Part shown: piece by piece, positions 8,391-18,300 of the stretch
Numbering within the stretch: position 1 is the first letter of the stretch
How the letters are laid out: each line of letters starts with the position of its first letter
Assembly (NCBI GenBank): GCA_016937345.1
Contig: JAFGWE010000021.1
Location: 1 to 64,000 of the forward strand
Reading direction: 5' to 3'
DNA length: 64,000 nucleotides
Source of the DNA: Methanomicrobiaceae archaeon
GTDB taxonomy: Archaea > Halobacteriota > Methanomicrobia > Methanomicrobiales > Methanomicrobiaceae
The notes under the pieces: generated by a model
Databases searched by the model: none
Seen by the model: only the letters and a program-made list of their open reading frames with translations
What the model was told of the DNA's origin: nothing
Made by a program: the position numbers and the translations under genes

Positions 8391-9176
8391 ATGGATAAAA
8401 AAAAGGTCAAAAATTATATGACCTCTGATGTTGTCACAATTGACGTAAAAGGAACTGCCAAAAATGTTATTGAAGCAATACGTCTTACAAAACATGATGG
8501 ATTTCCTGTTGTTGACGGCAAAAAGGTGGTAGGATATATTGCAGCCCGGGATCTTCTTTTTGTTTATCCTTCAACACCTATTGAAAGGGCTATGTCCAGA
8601 CATCTTATTGTGGCAGATGCAGATATGAGTATAAATGATGCTGCCCGTGTAATCTTCCGTTCGGGCATTCAAAAATTACCTGTTGTGGATGATGAAGGAA
8701 ATATTATGGGAATCATTTCCAATGCCGATGTTATAAGATCACAAATTGAACATGTTTCTCCTGAAAAAGTCTTTAAATTTATTGAAACACTCAAAATGCT
8801 TCATGACGTTGATCCAAAACTTGATCGGGAGGTTGTTCCGGTAAAAAATCTTCTGCCTACTCAGTCTAAAATATATGAGGATGAACTGGAAGGAAGAATA
8901 TATGAGATAAAAAAGGGACTTGCAGAGCCAATTATTGTTGTTAGAAGGCCTGGAAAACTTATACTTGTTGACGGCCACCACAGGGCGGTTGCAGCAAAGC
9001 GTCTTGGGATAGAGGAACTGGATGCATATGTTATTGATATTGAGGAAGATGTTGAACTCGGTCTTGAAAAAACAGCAAAAGAAATGAATTTAAGAACTCT
9101 GGATGATATTCGGGTTCTGGATTACGCAAGACATCCTCTTGTGGCAATAACTCATCGTCTTGTAAGACATAATTAA
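8391..9176 (+). CDS. CBS-pair protein fused to a ParB/sulfiredoxin-like domain
   Basis: A 261-residue fusion. Residues 1-125 form a tandem CBS pair (VKNYMTSDVVTID, DGFPVVDGKKVVGYIAARD, IQKLPVVDDEGNIMGIISNADV), an adenine-nucleotide sensor. Residues about 140-225 form a ParB N-terminal/sulfiredoxin-like domain: VPVKNLLPTQSKIYEDE, then IVVRRPGKLILVDGHHRAVAAKRLG, with the GHHRA loop that contacts nucleotide in this superfamily. No DNA-binding helix-turn-helix or partner ParA is seen. The family occurs in methanogens; a regulatory or kinase-like use of the ParB-type fold is possible. It stands alone between hsp20 and the opposing nucleotidyltransferase. Confidence 0.82.
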   Translation: MDKKKVKNYMTSDVVTIDVKGTAKNVIEAIRLTKHDGFPVVDGKKVVGYIAARDLLFVYPSTPIERAMSRHLIVADADMSINDAARVIFRSGIQKLPVVDDEGNIMGIISNADVIRSQIEHVSPEKVFKFIETLKMLHDVDPKLDREVVPVKNLLPTQSKIYEDELEGRIYEIKKGLAEPIIVVRRPGKLILVDGHHRAVAAKRLGIEELDAYVIDIEEDVELGLEKTAKEMNLRTLDDIRVLDYARHPLVAITHRLVRHN

Positions 9177-9180
9177 ATTT

Positions 9181-10359
9181 TTATGAGCCTGAATATGATG
9201 AATCAAAATCATCATTCAGGATATGCTCTTTGACAATCTGTCCCTCTTCTGTTATAACCTCGGGCCAGATTCTTGTTCCTGAATGAACCACTGTCCTGTC
9301 TTTTAGTAATGTTCTTGGCCCAATGACAGTATCATTCTCAATACTGCATGAAATCCCGATTTTTGCTTCATTGTCTATGATACTTCCACTTATTGTTGAA
9401 AGAGCTCCAATCTGAACTTTGTTATATATTGATGATGAGAATATCTTGGAATCATGGTTTATGGTACAATTCTCTCCAATGCTTGTATAAGGTCCTATGA
9501 GGACATTATCTCCTAATTTCGTTCCTGAACCTATAGATACGGGACCGATTATTTTTGAGTTTTCACCAATGGTGACAGAGTCACCAAGTTGTACAGGTCC
9601 TAAAACATGGGCTCCTTTAACAGTTACATTACCTTTGATATTTGTATACTGCATATCCTGGAGTTTCCAGTGCTCTGCTTCCCTGAGACATTGGGGGCTG
9701 CCGACATCTGTCCAGTTGCCCCGTGCAAGCCACCCTTTAATAGTAATCTCTTTTTGCATTAGAAGAGGGAAAAGGTCTTTTGCAAAGTCAAATTTTTCTC
9801 CTTTTGGAATAAAGTCAAAAATTTCCGGGTTACAAACATATATTCCTGTGCTTGCCAGATTTGAGAAAATTTCTCCAGGAGAAGGTTTCTCCCTGAATCT
9901 TTTTATATGGTAATTGATGTCTATTTCGGCAATACCATAGTCGCAGGGTTCATCGATGCTTATAAGGCCTATTGATACAAGGCTTTCGCCTTTAATATGA
10001 TCTCTGTAAAAGGACAGAAGATCGATATCGGTTACATGATCACCGCCGACAACAAGGAATGGTGAACCTTCCAGATATTTTTCTGCGTTTTTAACACTTC
10101 CTGCAGTTCCGAGTTTTTTATCCTCATGGACATAGGTAATGTTAACTCCAAGAAGAGATCCGTCTCCAAGGGCATTTTGAATCGCATCTCCCTTGTATCC
10201 AATGGTAATTATAATATCATTAAATCCAAGGTTTGAAAGGTGAGAAACCAGATGTTGTATTGATGGGAGGTTAACTATTGGAATGCAGGGCTTTGGGCGC
10301 TCAAATGTAAGTGGACGGAGTCTTGTTCCTTCCCCGCCGCACATAATACAGACCTTCAT
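9181..10359 (-). CDS. Sugar-1-phosphate nucleotidylyltransferase (mannose-1-P guanylyltransferase-like)
   Basis: A 392-residue enzyme. Residues 1-235 are a nucleotidyltransferase domain with the GGEGTRLRPLTFERPKP signature, GTAGSV and VVGGDHVTD metal site, and the FREKPSPG and WTDVGSP motifs. The C-terminal part (about 250-370) is a left-handed beta helix built from hexapeptide repeats (IGENSKIIGPVSIG, LGDNVLIGPYTSIG). Such proteins make GDP-mannose, UDP-glucose or dTDP-glucose for glycans; the sequence alone does not settle the nucleotide. No glycan gene cluster surrounds it. Confidence 0.85.
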   Translation of the reverse strand: MKVCIMCGGEGTRLRPLTFERPKPCIPIVNLPSIQHLVSHLSNLGFNDIIITIGYKGDAIQNALGDGSLLGVNITYVHEDKKLGTAGSVKNAEKYLEGSPFLVVGGDHVTDIDLLSFYRDHIKGESLVSIGLISIDEPCDYGIAEIDINYHIKRFREKPSPGEIFSNLASTGIYVCNPEIFDFIPKGEKFDFAKDLFPLLMQKEITIKGWLARGNWTDVGSPQCLREAEHWKLQDMQYTNIKGNVTVKGAHVLGPVQLGDSVTIGENSKIIGPVSIGSGTKLGDNVLIGPYTSIGENCTINHDSKIFSSSIYNKVQIGALSTISGSIIDNEAKIGISCSIENDTVIGPRTLLKDRTVVHSGTRIWPEVITEEGQIVKEHILNDDFDSSYSGS

Positions 10360-10448
10360 ATATAATGAATCTTAGTAGTATTCTCTAATAAGGCAGTCGA
10401 TTGGTGTTAAAAGAAGAATCATTTATTATCTAAGTAATGATTTTAATT

Positions 10449-10937
10449 ATGGCCGAATTTATCTGTACACTTTGTGGTAGATGCTGCATGGGAATGGGTA
10501 AGTATGTGAAAATTTCCGGACAGATTGGTCAGGGGAGATATGCTGCGCATCACGGACTTTCAAATGAGACATTTTATCCTTCAATAATGAGGGAATACAG
10601 AGATACTTTTTCTCCTTATGATCGTAAAACCCCTAAAGAGTGGTGCCCCTTCCTTCTTGATGCGGATGAATCAGGAAAATATATTTGTGTAATACATGAT
10701 TCCCTGCCTTCTTTCTGCAGGAATTTTAAGTGTTATTTATTCAAGATATATAATTCCGATAATATTTATGTGGGGGAAGTAAAAGGCAAAACAACTCTCA
10801 TATCAAATGATGAAATACTTAACAAAATGTGGAATGATGAAATCTCTAACATTTCTACTGAAAATATGTCTTTATGGAGGAAAAGTATGATTTCAGCACT
10901 TGAAAAAAAGGGATATTTCGTGGTGGATTATGAATGA
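10449..10937 (+). CDS. YkgJ-family cysteine cluster protein
   Basis: About 162 residues. The N-terminal CTLCGRCCMG and the later CPFL, C-x-I-HDSLPSFCRNFKC cysteines match the YkgJ zinc- or iron-chelating family. Its role in archaea is unknown. Two in-frame ATGs are available (10437 and 10449); I prefer 10449 because a TATA-like TTTATTA at about 10423 lies roughly 24 bases upstream, which would give a leaderless mRNA. It overlaps the following small gene by eight bases, so the two probably work together. Confidence 0.78.
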   Translation: MAEFICTLCGRCCMGMGKYVKISGQIGQGRYAAHHGLSNETFYPSIMREYRDTFSPYDRKTPKEWCPFLLDADESGKYICVIHDSLPSFCRNFKCYLFKIYNSDNIYVGEVKGKTTLISNDEILNKMWNDEISNISTENMSLWRKSMISALEKKGYFVVDYE

Positions 10938-11196
10938 TCAAAATCTCCGGACTCTTAATGTTGAAAAAGGAACTGTACAGTGCCTTTCCTGGAAGAAGGA
11001 AAGTATTGAAAAATGTCGTTTCTGTGTTCATTCAGTCTCGTTTTTAGAAAATGGCCGTTGGATAAAATCACCTGCAAGAGCATTTTGTACAAAGTGCAGA
11101 TCAACAGACGAGGTATCTCTTCCTGATGTTGCAGCAGTATTATGTGATGACAGAAATGAGGAAGGTTACAGGAGTATTATGAATATTATCAGTTAA
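10930..11196 (+). CDS. Small four-cysteine (zinc-ribbon-like) protein of unknown function
   Basis: An 88-residue protein that I do not recognise. It has CRFC and CTKC pairs about 27 residues apart, as in a zinc ribbon, followed by an acidic helix and no membrane segment. The ATG at 10930 overlaps the stop of the upstream YkgJ-like gene (ATGAATGA), so the pair is translationally coupled and both are rich in metal-binding cysteines. The opposing cobyric acid synthase ends four bases downstream. Confidence 0.65.
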   Translation: MNDQNLRTLNVEKGTVQCLSWKKESIEKCRFCVHSVSFLENGRWIKSPARAFCTKCRSTDEVSLPDVAAVLCDDRNEEGYRSIMNIIS

Positions 11197-11199
11197 AAA

Positions 11200-12657
11200 T
11201 TATATATTAGTGAAAAAACCCATTATTTTTTCAATATCCACATTATTTTCAAAATGTTCCGATAATGAATTGTAAGCGGCCTCGTAATCTGAATCTTCTT
11301 CAATTATTCCTTTAAAGGGAATATTTTTTCTTGAGTACAAATACTTTAGAAGAGCGTCTGCCATATTTTTATTTTTAAACAGACCGTGCATATATGTCCC
11401 TATCACAAGTCCGTCATTAGATACTGCTCCATCGCCAAAAAAAGCCTCTGATACATTATTACGACTCGTTTTTCCCATATGTATCTCATAGCCTACTACT
11501 TCTCCTACCAGTGAAAGAATAGGTCCTACTTTATTTGCAGTTCTGTTAACCTGAACGGTTGTTTTATTGTATGCGTCAAAGGTTGTTTTTATGTCCAAAA
11601 GACCAAAACCATCAAAATTGCAACTTTTATCTGATTCGTATCCTTCGTCTTTTATCTCTCTTCCAAGCATCTGATATCCACCGCAGATTCCAATTATTGG
11701 TATTTTATTCCGACGCGCAGCCTGTATTTTTTCTTCAAAACCGGCTTCTTTGAGTTCCAGGAGATCTTCTACTGTGTTTTTTGTCCCCGGAATTATTATA
11801 CAGTCAAAGTTATCTGTGTCTGTACCGGGATCAATATACTCAACCGATGCGTATTTCTCAAGAATTTCAAAATCACTAAAATTTGAGATCCTTGAAAGTC
11901 TTATGATTGCAATCTTCACTGGCATATTTGAAGATTTTTTGTCTTTTATTGAAAGTGAGTCTTCACTTGGAAGCTGAATATTAGTATATGGAAGCACTCC
12001 AAGAACCGGAATGCCTGTTTTTTCTTCAATTATCCTGACTCCGTCGGTGAAGAGATTAGGATCTCCCCTGAATTTATTAATAAGAAATCCACACACATTT
12101 TTCTTAACATCAGGAGGAAGAAGCTCATATGTTCCGATTATCTGTGCAAAAATGCCCCCTCTTTCGATATCCCCAACAATAATTATAGGGAGCTGGAGTT
12201 TTTTTGCAAGCAGAATATTTGCAATATCCCTTTCATAAAGATTTAGCTCCGCAGCACCGCCCGCCCCTTCGATTACAATGTTGTGATACTTCTTTTTAAG
12301 TGATTCATAGGACTCACCGGCTATTCCTAGCAGATAATCTGTTTCTTTATAATAATCACTGATGTTTAAATCCCTGTAGGGTTTTCCAAGGAGAACTATC
12401 TGTGAAGTTCTGTCCCCTTTTGGTTTTAAAAGGACAGGATTCATCTCAGCCACCGGGTCTGTCATGCAGGCAAAAGCCTGCACTGCCTGTGCAATACCTA
12501 TCTCAGCACCGTCTTTTGTAACAAATGAGTTCAGACTCATATTTTGCGACTTAAAAGGTGCGATACTAATTTTACGTTTTGAGGCACAACGGCATATTGC
12601 TGCAACAATTGTACTTTTTCCTACGTGTGAGGCTGTTCCCAGTATCATCAGTGACAT
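11200..12657 (-). CDS. cobQ: Cobyric acid synthase (glutamine-hydrolysing)
   Basis: A 485-residue CbiP/CobQ that amidates adenosylcobyrinic acid a,c-diamide at side chains b, d, e and g. The N-terminal dethiobiotin synthetase-like domain has GTASHVGKSTIV (P-loop) and PFKSQNMSLNS; FLINKFRGD follows. The C-terminal glutamine amidotransferase domain has the nucleophile in IIGICGGYQMLG and the HGLFKN histidine region. Length is typical. It is isolated from the main corrin cluster, which begins 37 kb away. Confidence 0.95.
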   Translation of the reverse strand: MSLMILGTASHVGKSTIVAAICRCASKRKISIAPFKSQNMSLNSFVTKDGAEIGIAQAVQAFACMTDPVAEMNPVLLKPKGDRTSQIVLLGKPYRDLNISDYYKETDYLLGIAGESYESLKKKYHNIVIEGAGGAAELNLYERDIANILLAKKLQLPIIIVGDIERGGIFAQIIGTYELLPPDVKKNVCGFLINKFRGDPNLFTDGVRIIEEKTGIPVLGVLPYTNIQLPSEDSLSIKDKKSSNMPVKIAIIRLSRISNFSDFEILEKYASVEYIDPGTDTDNFDCIIIPGTKNTVEDLLELKEAGFEEKIQAARRNKIPIIGICGGYQMLGREIKDEGYESDKSCNFDGFGLLDIKTTFDAYNKTTVQVNRTANKVGPILSLVGEVVGYEIHMGKTSRNNVSEAFFGDGAVSNDGLVIGTYMHGLFKNKNMADALLKYLYSRKNIPFKGIIEEDSDYEAAYNSLSEHFENNVDIEKIMGFFTNI

Positions 12658-12753
12658 GTTTATAATATTAATCTGTATTAGATCTAAATAAATTGAATAT
12701 GGTGTGTCTGTGTGGTTTCATATATCGGGAGTAAAACCTGTGTTTCTTCGTGA

Positions 12754-12778
12754 CATTATTGCTGAAATAATGCGTTTT
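12754..12778 (+). terminator. Hairpin followed by T-run in the cobQ-aIF1 gap
   Basis: CATTATT and AATAATG form a perfect 7-bp stem with a 5-base loop (12754-12772), then CG and five T. It looks like a terminator on the + strand, but no gene precedes it in that direction. It could instead be a protein-binding palindrome. The rest of this 348-base gap (12658-13005) holds only an AT-rich stretch, a TCTAATTAGA palindrome at 12892-12901 and the aIF1 promoter. Confidence 0.35.
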
Positions 12779-12972
12779 TGAATTGATTTTTGCAATACAA
12801 AAGAGGAAACAATGGTTGGATTGGCAAATGCGGCAATGATTTTTTATTGTTTGGAATTATGTGTTCATATTGCGCGTTAATACATAATATCTCTAATTAG
12901 AATTGTTTTGATAATGATTTTATATCCAGTGTATTTGTTGCTTAGCTATATTCCGGCATCTCGCATGCTAAC

Positions 12973-12982
12973 AAATATATAA
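12973..12982 (+). promoter_or_regulatory. Probable TATA box of the aIF1 gene
   Basis: AAATATATAA lies about 28 bases before the ATG at 13006, the archaeal TATA-to-start spacing, so the mRNA would have a very short or no leader. Confidence 0.55.
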
Positions 12983-13005
12983 CCAGACTTTAAAGGTACA
13001 TGGTA

Positions 13006-13311
13006 ATGACAGGTGGTATTTGTCCAAAGTGCGGACTGCCAAAAGAATTGTGTATTTGCGAAGAAGTAGCAAAAGAGCAACAGCAGATTAGTGTTAAGAT
13101 CAATAAAAGGCGTTATGGCAAGGAAGTTACTGTAATAGATGGTCTTGATCCATATGATATTGATCTTGATGAACTTCAGAAATTCCTTAAAAGCAAACTG
13201 GCATGTGGTGGAACTATAAAAGGAAATTCCATTGAATTGCAGGGCAATCACCGTGAGAGGGTTAAAAATCTTCTTATGGATAAGGGCTACAAGCTTGACA
13301 ACATAAGCTGA
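13006..13311 (+). CDS. Translation initiation factor aIF1 (SUI1 family)
   Basis: A 101-residue aIF1, which helps the small ribosomal subunit choose the right start codon. An N-terminal CPKCG/CICEE segment gives a metal-binding knuckle, followed by the SUI1 fold: [28 protein letters not shown] and [20 protein letters not shown]. The start could also be ATG 13000; 13006 gives the standard [10 protein letters not shown] opening. It stands alone, with a good TATA box. Confidence 0.93.
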   Translation: MTGGICPKCGLPKELCICEEVAKEQQQISVKINKRRYGKEVTVIDGLDPYDIDLDELQKFLKSKLACGGTIKGNSIELQGNHRERVKNLLMDKGYKLDNIS

Positions 13312-13394
13312 TATTTACATCTCTCTTTCCGGGTGAATATCTATTGATATTCAATTTTTTTTAAAAATTCTTTCTAAAAATGTTTATGCATTTT

Positions 13395-14411
13395 TTATAT
13401 TAAGAACCTGAATGCAATCCATGCAATAGCAAGCATCATTATTGAATATTTAAGGCCTCCGACTGCCCGGCCTTCGCCCATTTGCCCGGCCACAAGGCCT
13501 GAAAAGAATCCCTGGATCATTGCAGCGTGTGTGAATATACGTGTGTATAAATCCATGTCGATTGCAGCTCCGAATGTTCCGCTTGCCGCTGCCTCGCTGC
13601 CTGAAGAAGCAACAGCAGCACCTGCATCCGCCATTGTGCTCAGGAATGTTCCGGCCATAATTGCTATTACAAACATGAATACCAGAAATGACACTATAAC
13701 AATCACCACATAGATCATCATATTGTTTCTGCGTTCATCGGCGAGATTTATGAATTCATATGAGTCATTTGCTGCGGCTTTTAATACCTCGCTTACATTT
13801 CCTCCGGCAAGACTTGCCTTTGCTATAAGATCAACACTTCTTCTTGCCAGAGGAGTTCCCAGTCTTTCCCCAAAACGGGATATAGCTTCAATAAAAGGGA
13901 TATTCCATGAGATTTCGTTGTTCATTTTTTTGATATAAGGCGTCAGACTTCCGTAATCTCCATTTGATACTGTGCTTATTGCATTTGTGAGTGTCATACC
14001 GCTTTCATTCATCCCGGCGACGTCCCTGAAAAAGTTTGGCAATGCAACCTCAATATTTCTTCTTCGCATTGCCTCTTTTGTGTCAAGTATTGCATATGGC
14101 AGAAGGGCAATTATGATAGAGAAAACCACAAGATCATCAATAAATGTTGAAGTCAGAAGGGAATATATTCCATATTGAGATATTGTGCTGATAAAACCTA
14201 AAATGAAAAGAATAAAAGCCAGAGGCAGGGTAACCAGAAGTATATTCTCAGGTTTTTCGGTTAAAACTTTTATAGGGTGCTTAAAAATTCTATTGAATCC
14301 CTCATTATATTTATTTCGCTCTTCAATTTTCTCAATAATTTCTTTCTGTTCCTGATCTTCTTTGGATATTTTTTCAATTTCTTTTTCCGGTTTTTTTCTG
14401 AAAATACTCAT
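13395..14411 (-). CDS. Type IV pilus/Tad-type membrane platform protein (second GspF-domain protein)
   Basis: A 338-residue protein with a type II secretion F (GspF) domain at about residues 125-250 (LPNFFRDVAGMNESGMTLT; GTPLARRSVDLIAKASLAGGNVSE). Membrane segments lie near 57-80, 88-108, 228-256 and 305-335. The first 45 residues are highly charged (KEIIEKIEERNK) and may form a helix that touches the ATPase. In this family, membrane platforms anchor pilus growth. It follows its paralogue by four bases and is the last gene of the operon. Pairs of split platform genes occur in Tad systems and in the Epd pilus genes of Methanococcus. Confidence 0.85.
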   Translation of the reverse strand: MSIFRKKPEKEIEKISKEDQEQKEIIEKIEERNKYNEGFNRIFKHPIKVLTEKPENILLVTLPLAFILFILGFISTISQYGIYSLLTSTFIDDLVVFSIIIALLPYAILDTKEAMRRRNIEVALPNFFRDVAGMNESGMTLTNAISTVSNGDYGSLTPYIKKMNNEISWNIPFIEAISRFGERLGTPLARRSVDLIAKASLAGGNVSEVLKAAANDSYEFINLADERRNNMMIYVVIVIVSFLVFMFVIAIMAGTFLSTMADAGAAVASSGSEAAASGTFGAAIDMDLYTRIFTHAAMIQGFFSGLVAGQMGEGRAVGGLKYSIMMLAIAWIAFRFLI

Positions 14412-14415
14412 TATT

Positions 14416-15339
14416 TCAGACCTCCGGAGTCATTGCATCAATCAATATTACGAACATGATACTGCCCAGGGGAATTATTCCGTATATAACAGCATACAAA
14501 AATATAGGACTTGAAGAACCACTTATGGACGACATGATTGATTGAAGGATTATAAGAAACAGAGTTCCGGCAACAAGTGCAGTTACATATGATTCAGAAA
14601 TAAGCCCCAGAGTTTCAAGGAATGTTTTCTGTTCAAGTCTGTTTTCCCGTGTGTATTGCTCGGATTTGTTCCGAAAGTATTCAGTGAGATTGCTTCCGCT
14701 TGAAATACTTGCAACAGCACCCTGCAAAAAATCTCTCATTCTGTTGCTTGGAGTATATTGTCCGGCAGTTCTCAGGGCATCCAGCAGATCTTTTCCAAAT
14801 ATATCTACTTCTCTTGTAATATATCTGGCTTCAACAGCACTCTCTCCATAGATCTCACTTTCTCCAAGAAGCCTGAAAACCTCAGCCGGAGTTATTCCTG
14901 CGGTGGACATTGCCGTTATGTAATTAATTGCATAGGGAAGTGTGGCATCAATATTTCTTTTTCTCTCACCTGCAAGAATACCCGGATAAATGAGAAAAGC
15001 AGCATAAGTCATTCCTCCAAAAAACAGAAAAGATATTATGATGAACAATATTGTTCCAATTATCATGCTGTATCTTGTTAATTCAGAGAAGAGATCTGGG
15101 AGATTTCCTCGGTATACAATGATCTCCGGAATTCTTAGAAGAAATGTTATAATTCCAATCATCAATGCCATTAGAATTCCGACAAGAAATGAACTTATGA
15201 ATGCAGTTGAAAGATAGGTTTCAAATGAAATTTTCATCCTGGCCCTGAGCATGTCATTTCTCAGAGTACTATAATCATCCCTCTTTTTTTGTATCCTTTC
15301 TCCGAGTATATTGAAGCAGAAGCGCTCATAACTATTCAT
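14416..15339 (-). CDS. Type IV pilus/Tad-type membrane platform protein (first GspF-domain protein)
   Basis: A 307-residue GspF-family protein with membrane segments near residues 47-70, 90-120, 238-262 and 275-300, and the domain core at about 130-225 (TLPYAINYITAMSTAGITPAEVFRLL is the region; ISSGSNLTEYF). Its start overlaps the end of the ATPase gene by eight bases, so it is coupled to it. It is clearly related to, but distinct from, the downstream 338-residue protein, which suggests a heterodimeric platform. Confidence 0.85.
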   Translation of the reverse strand: MNSYERFCFNILGERIQKKRDDYSTLRNDMLRARMKISFETYLSTAFISSFLVGILMALMIGIITFLLRIPEIIVYRGNLPDLFSELTRYSMIIGTILFIIISFLFFGGMTYAAFLIYPGILAGERKRNIDATLPYAINYITAMSTAGITPAEVFRLLGESEIYGESAVEARYITREVDIFGKDLLDALRTAGQYTPSNRMRDFLQGAVASISSGSNLTEYFRNKSEQYTRENRLEQKTFLETLGLISESYVTALVAGTLFLIILQSIMSSISGSSSPIFLYAVIYGIIPLGSIMFVILIDAMTPEV

Positions 15340-18300
15340 ACAAATCCTCTCTTACAAGCTTTATCACAGCCTCCGGATCACGATAGTAGGACATAAGAAC
15401 CTTTCCAACGTCTTTGTAATTTCTAAGCTTTTTAATCCTCATCCATTCAAGAATCTCCTGGCGGCGTTTTAGTTCCTCAACCATTCTGGCTTCATCCCAC
15501 CCGCGTGATTCCATTATATCTTCAAGGATGTATGATTTTCCTGAGTATCGTATTTCGTCAGTTGCCTGGTTCCATTTGAAGACTTCATTTGTGATGAGCT
15601 CTCTGGTTCTTGGATCAATGTCAAGTATCTCAATTAACTGCTTATTTCGTCTGGTTCTTTGCCCTCCAATTCTGACCTGAACCTGTACGCTTATGAGATC
15701 AAGTGAACTTAGCATATTTCTGGGAACATTTAATGGCGGATTTTCGATACGGTGAACTACACTTGCAACCGAGTCCGCATGCATTGTTGCATATGTCACA
15801 TGGCCTGTGCTCATTGCCTGGAAAAGTGTCTGTGCCTCAGCGCCTCTTACTTCACCAACCAGTATATACTCGGGTCTCTGACGGAGTGCTGCTCTCAGAA
15901 GTTCGTACATATCAATTGAGCCTTTTCCATCCTTGTCAAATGATTCCCTTGTGGTACTTGGAATCCAGTTTTGATGAGGCAGTTTTAACTCCCTTGTATC
16001 CTCAAGTGTTACAATTTTTGCCAGCGGAGGGATGAAGAGGGATATTGCATTAAGAGAGGTTGTCTTTCCTGATGCTGTTCCTCCTGCAAATATACAGGAT
16101 TTGCCGGCTTCGACAGCAAGCCATATGTAGGCAACTGAAAGGGGTGAGAAAGTACCCCATTCTATTAGATCAGTTGGTGATATTGGCTCGTCTTTGAATT
16201 TTCTTATTGTAAATGTTGAACCATGTGCTGTAACTTCGGTTCCAAGTGTCATCTGTATACGTGATCCATCTGACATAGTTGCATCAAGCATCGGTTCTGC
16301 AATTGAAATGTATTTTCCTGCCTTTTGAGCAAGCTTGGTCACAAAGGAATCAAGTATTTTATAATCCTTGTAAAAAATATTTGTCTGAAGTGATTCATAG
16401 TTTGTGTGAAAAACAAATAACGGGGTGTTCAGACCGTCACATGATATATCCTCGATATATTTGTCATGCATAATCGGGTCAATAAGACCGTTTCCTAAAA
16501 ATTCCTTGTTAATGTGATATATTATCTTGGCTCTTTCTGCCGGACTGAGTTTGAGCCCGTAATCTGCAATAATTTCATTTACTGAATCTTTCAGAATTTC
16601 TGTTGCTTTATCTTTTGTCAGATCCTTTGTATTTATATCAAGGGTCTCAAAAAGGCGTTGTTCTATTTCAGAAAGGAGTTTATTTTCGGCATCGTTTAAA
16701 ACAGGTTCAATAATCTTGTATATATATTCATTTGTATTTTTATCATATACAATTCTTATATATGCATAAGGTTCATTAACCGGGTATAATTCAATCTCTT
16801 CTATACCTTCAGGCTCTTTAAATGATAGATCTACAACCGGTCCGTGAATCGAAGGATTATATTCGAATCTGTCTCTTTTTTCTGCTTTGAAAAGATCAAA
16901 TAATTTGGATTTTTCTTTCTTCTTTGTTTCTGACAGATCAAGTTCAGTTATCTTTTCAAGATCTAAAGGAGGAAAATGTTCAGAGTATATTTTATCAATC
17001 TTTGAGATTGTTTCATCCAGATCTTCGGGCAGAAGCTCTTTTTTAAAGGATTTGACACTGAACTCCTCTATCTTAAAAGTAGCGCCTTCTGGCAAAACCA
17101 GCCCGGAATATCCCTTCTCGATTTCGTTAACTGAAATTAAACCTGCTTTTGCCTCATCGATCTCGGAATCATTTTTGGACCATTTGGTTTTTTTTGCTGA
17201 ATAAAGGGTTTCTCTTTTGGCATTATCTTCTTCTTTCTGTATTATTTCTTTATTTTGGTTAGAATCTTTTTCCGACCATCTGGTTTTATTTGCTATATAC
17301 TTTTTTGAAATTTTATTCTCTTCATCATTCTCAGAGCTTTTATCTCTTAGATTTATTTCTCCCTGATTATTTTTATTTTCTATAGATTTTTCCTTTTCAG
17401 GTATATTCTGCTGAGAAAATGACTCTTTATTGCTGTCTTTCTTATTAGTCTCATAACCATTTACTATGCTTTCTTCTATTATGATTTCATTAACCGGCTC
17501 TTTAAGATTTTTTAAAGAATCCGGTTTTTCTTCTAAAAATTCCTTTGAACTCTCTTTTGGAACATTTTCTAAATCTGTGTATATTGGTTCTTTTTCATTT
17601 TTTGTATTTTTCTCTGCATTTTTAATTTTTTCAAGAATTGTCTCAAGCTCTGAGAAAGATTTTTTGGATTTTGCCTCTGAAGTTTTTAATAAATATTCGG
17701 TATCAATTTTATCATGTCCGGATTTATGAGTAATTATTTCTCCGTTTGTTTCTTCAAAAGGTTTAAAGGATTTATCTTCTGATTTTTTCTCTTCTTTTTT
17801 GATATTTATTATCTCTTCTGCTTTTTGAATTCTGTCAAAAATTTTATTTATATCGGATGTTTCTTTTCGCTCTTTTTTTGAATCATTAGCAGAAACATAT
17901 GAATTTTGATCTGATGTTTTTAAAACATCTATTTCTTTTGAGCTTATTAATGGTTCGAATTCATTAATTTTTGTATTATTTTCAGTTACCACGTCTTTCT
18001 CATCTTTTAAGTATAGTTCAGATCCTGATTTTTGTTTTTTAATTTCTTCAATGATTTTTTCAAGTTCTGACTTTGGTTTTTGCAATTCCGATTTGTTGTA
18101 ATCCTGATCTATTTCAGGATAAAATGTTTTTTTTATGGAATCCTGGTTATCAGAATCTTCTTTTTGTGTTTGAATTTTTTTGATAAGTTCTGAGAGCTCC
18201 TTCTGCCTGGAAGTATTCATTTCGTCCTGTGGAAAAAAGTCCGGAGCGCTTTCTGTCTCATTTCTATCATTGTTAAAAGGAGAATTAATTTTATCTGTAT

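Noticed and set aside
12812-12880. A 22-codon open frame (MVGLANAAMIFYC start) in the cobQ-aIF1 gap
   Set aside because: Short, no clear ribosome site beyond a weak GAGGAAAC, and no conserved pattern; random in an AT-rich gap is likely.
15703-16035. Long frames opposite the secretion ATPase and other large genes
   Set aside because: Mirror images of well-supported genes; composition is Leu/Ser/Phe-rich with no domain.
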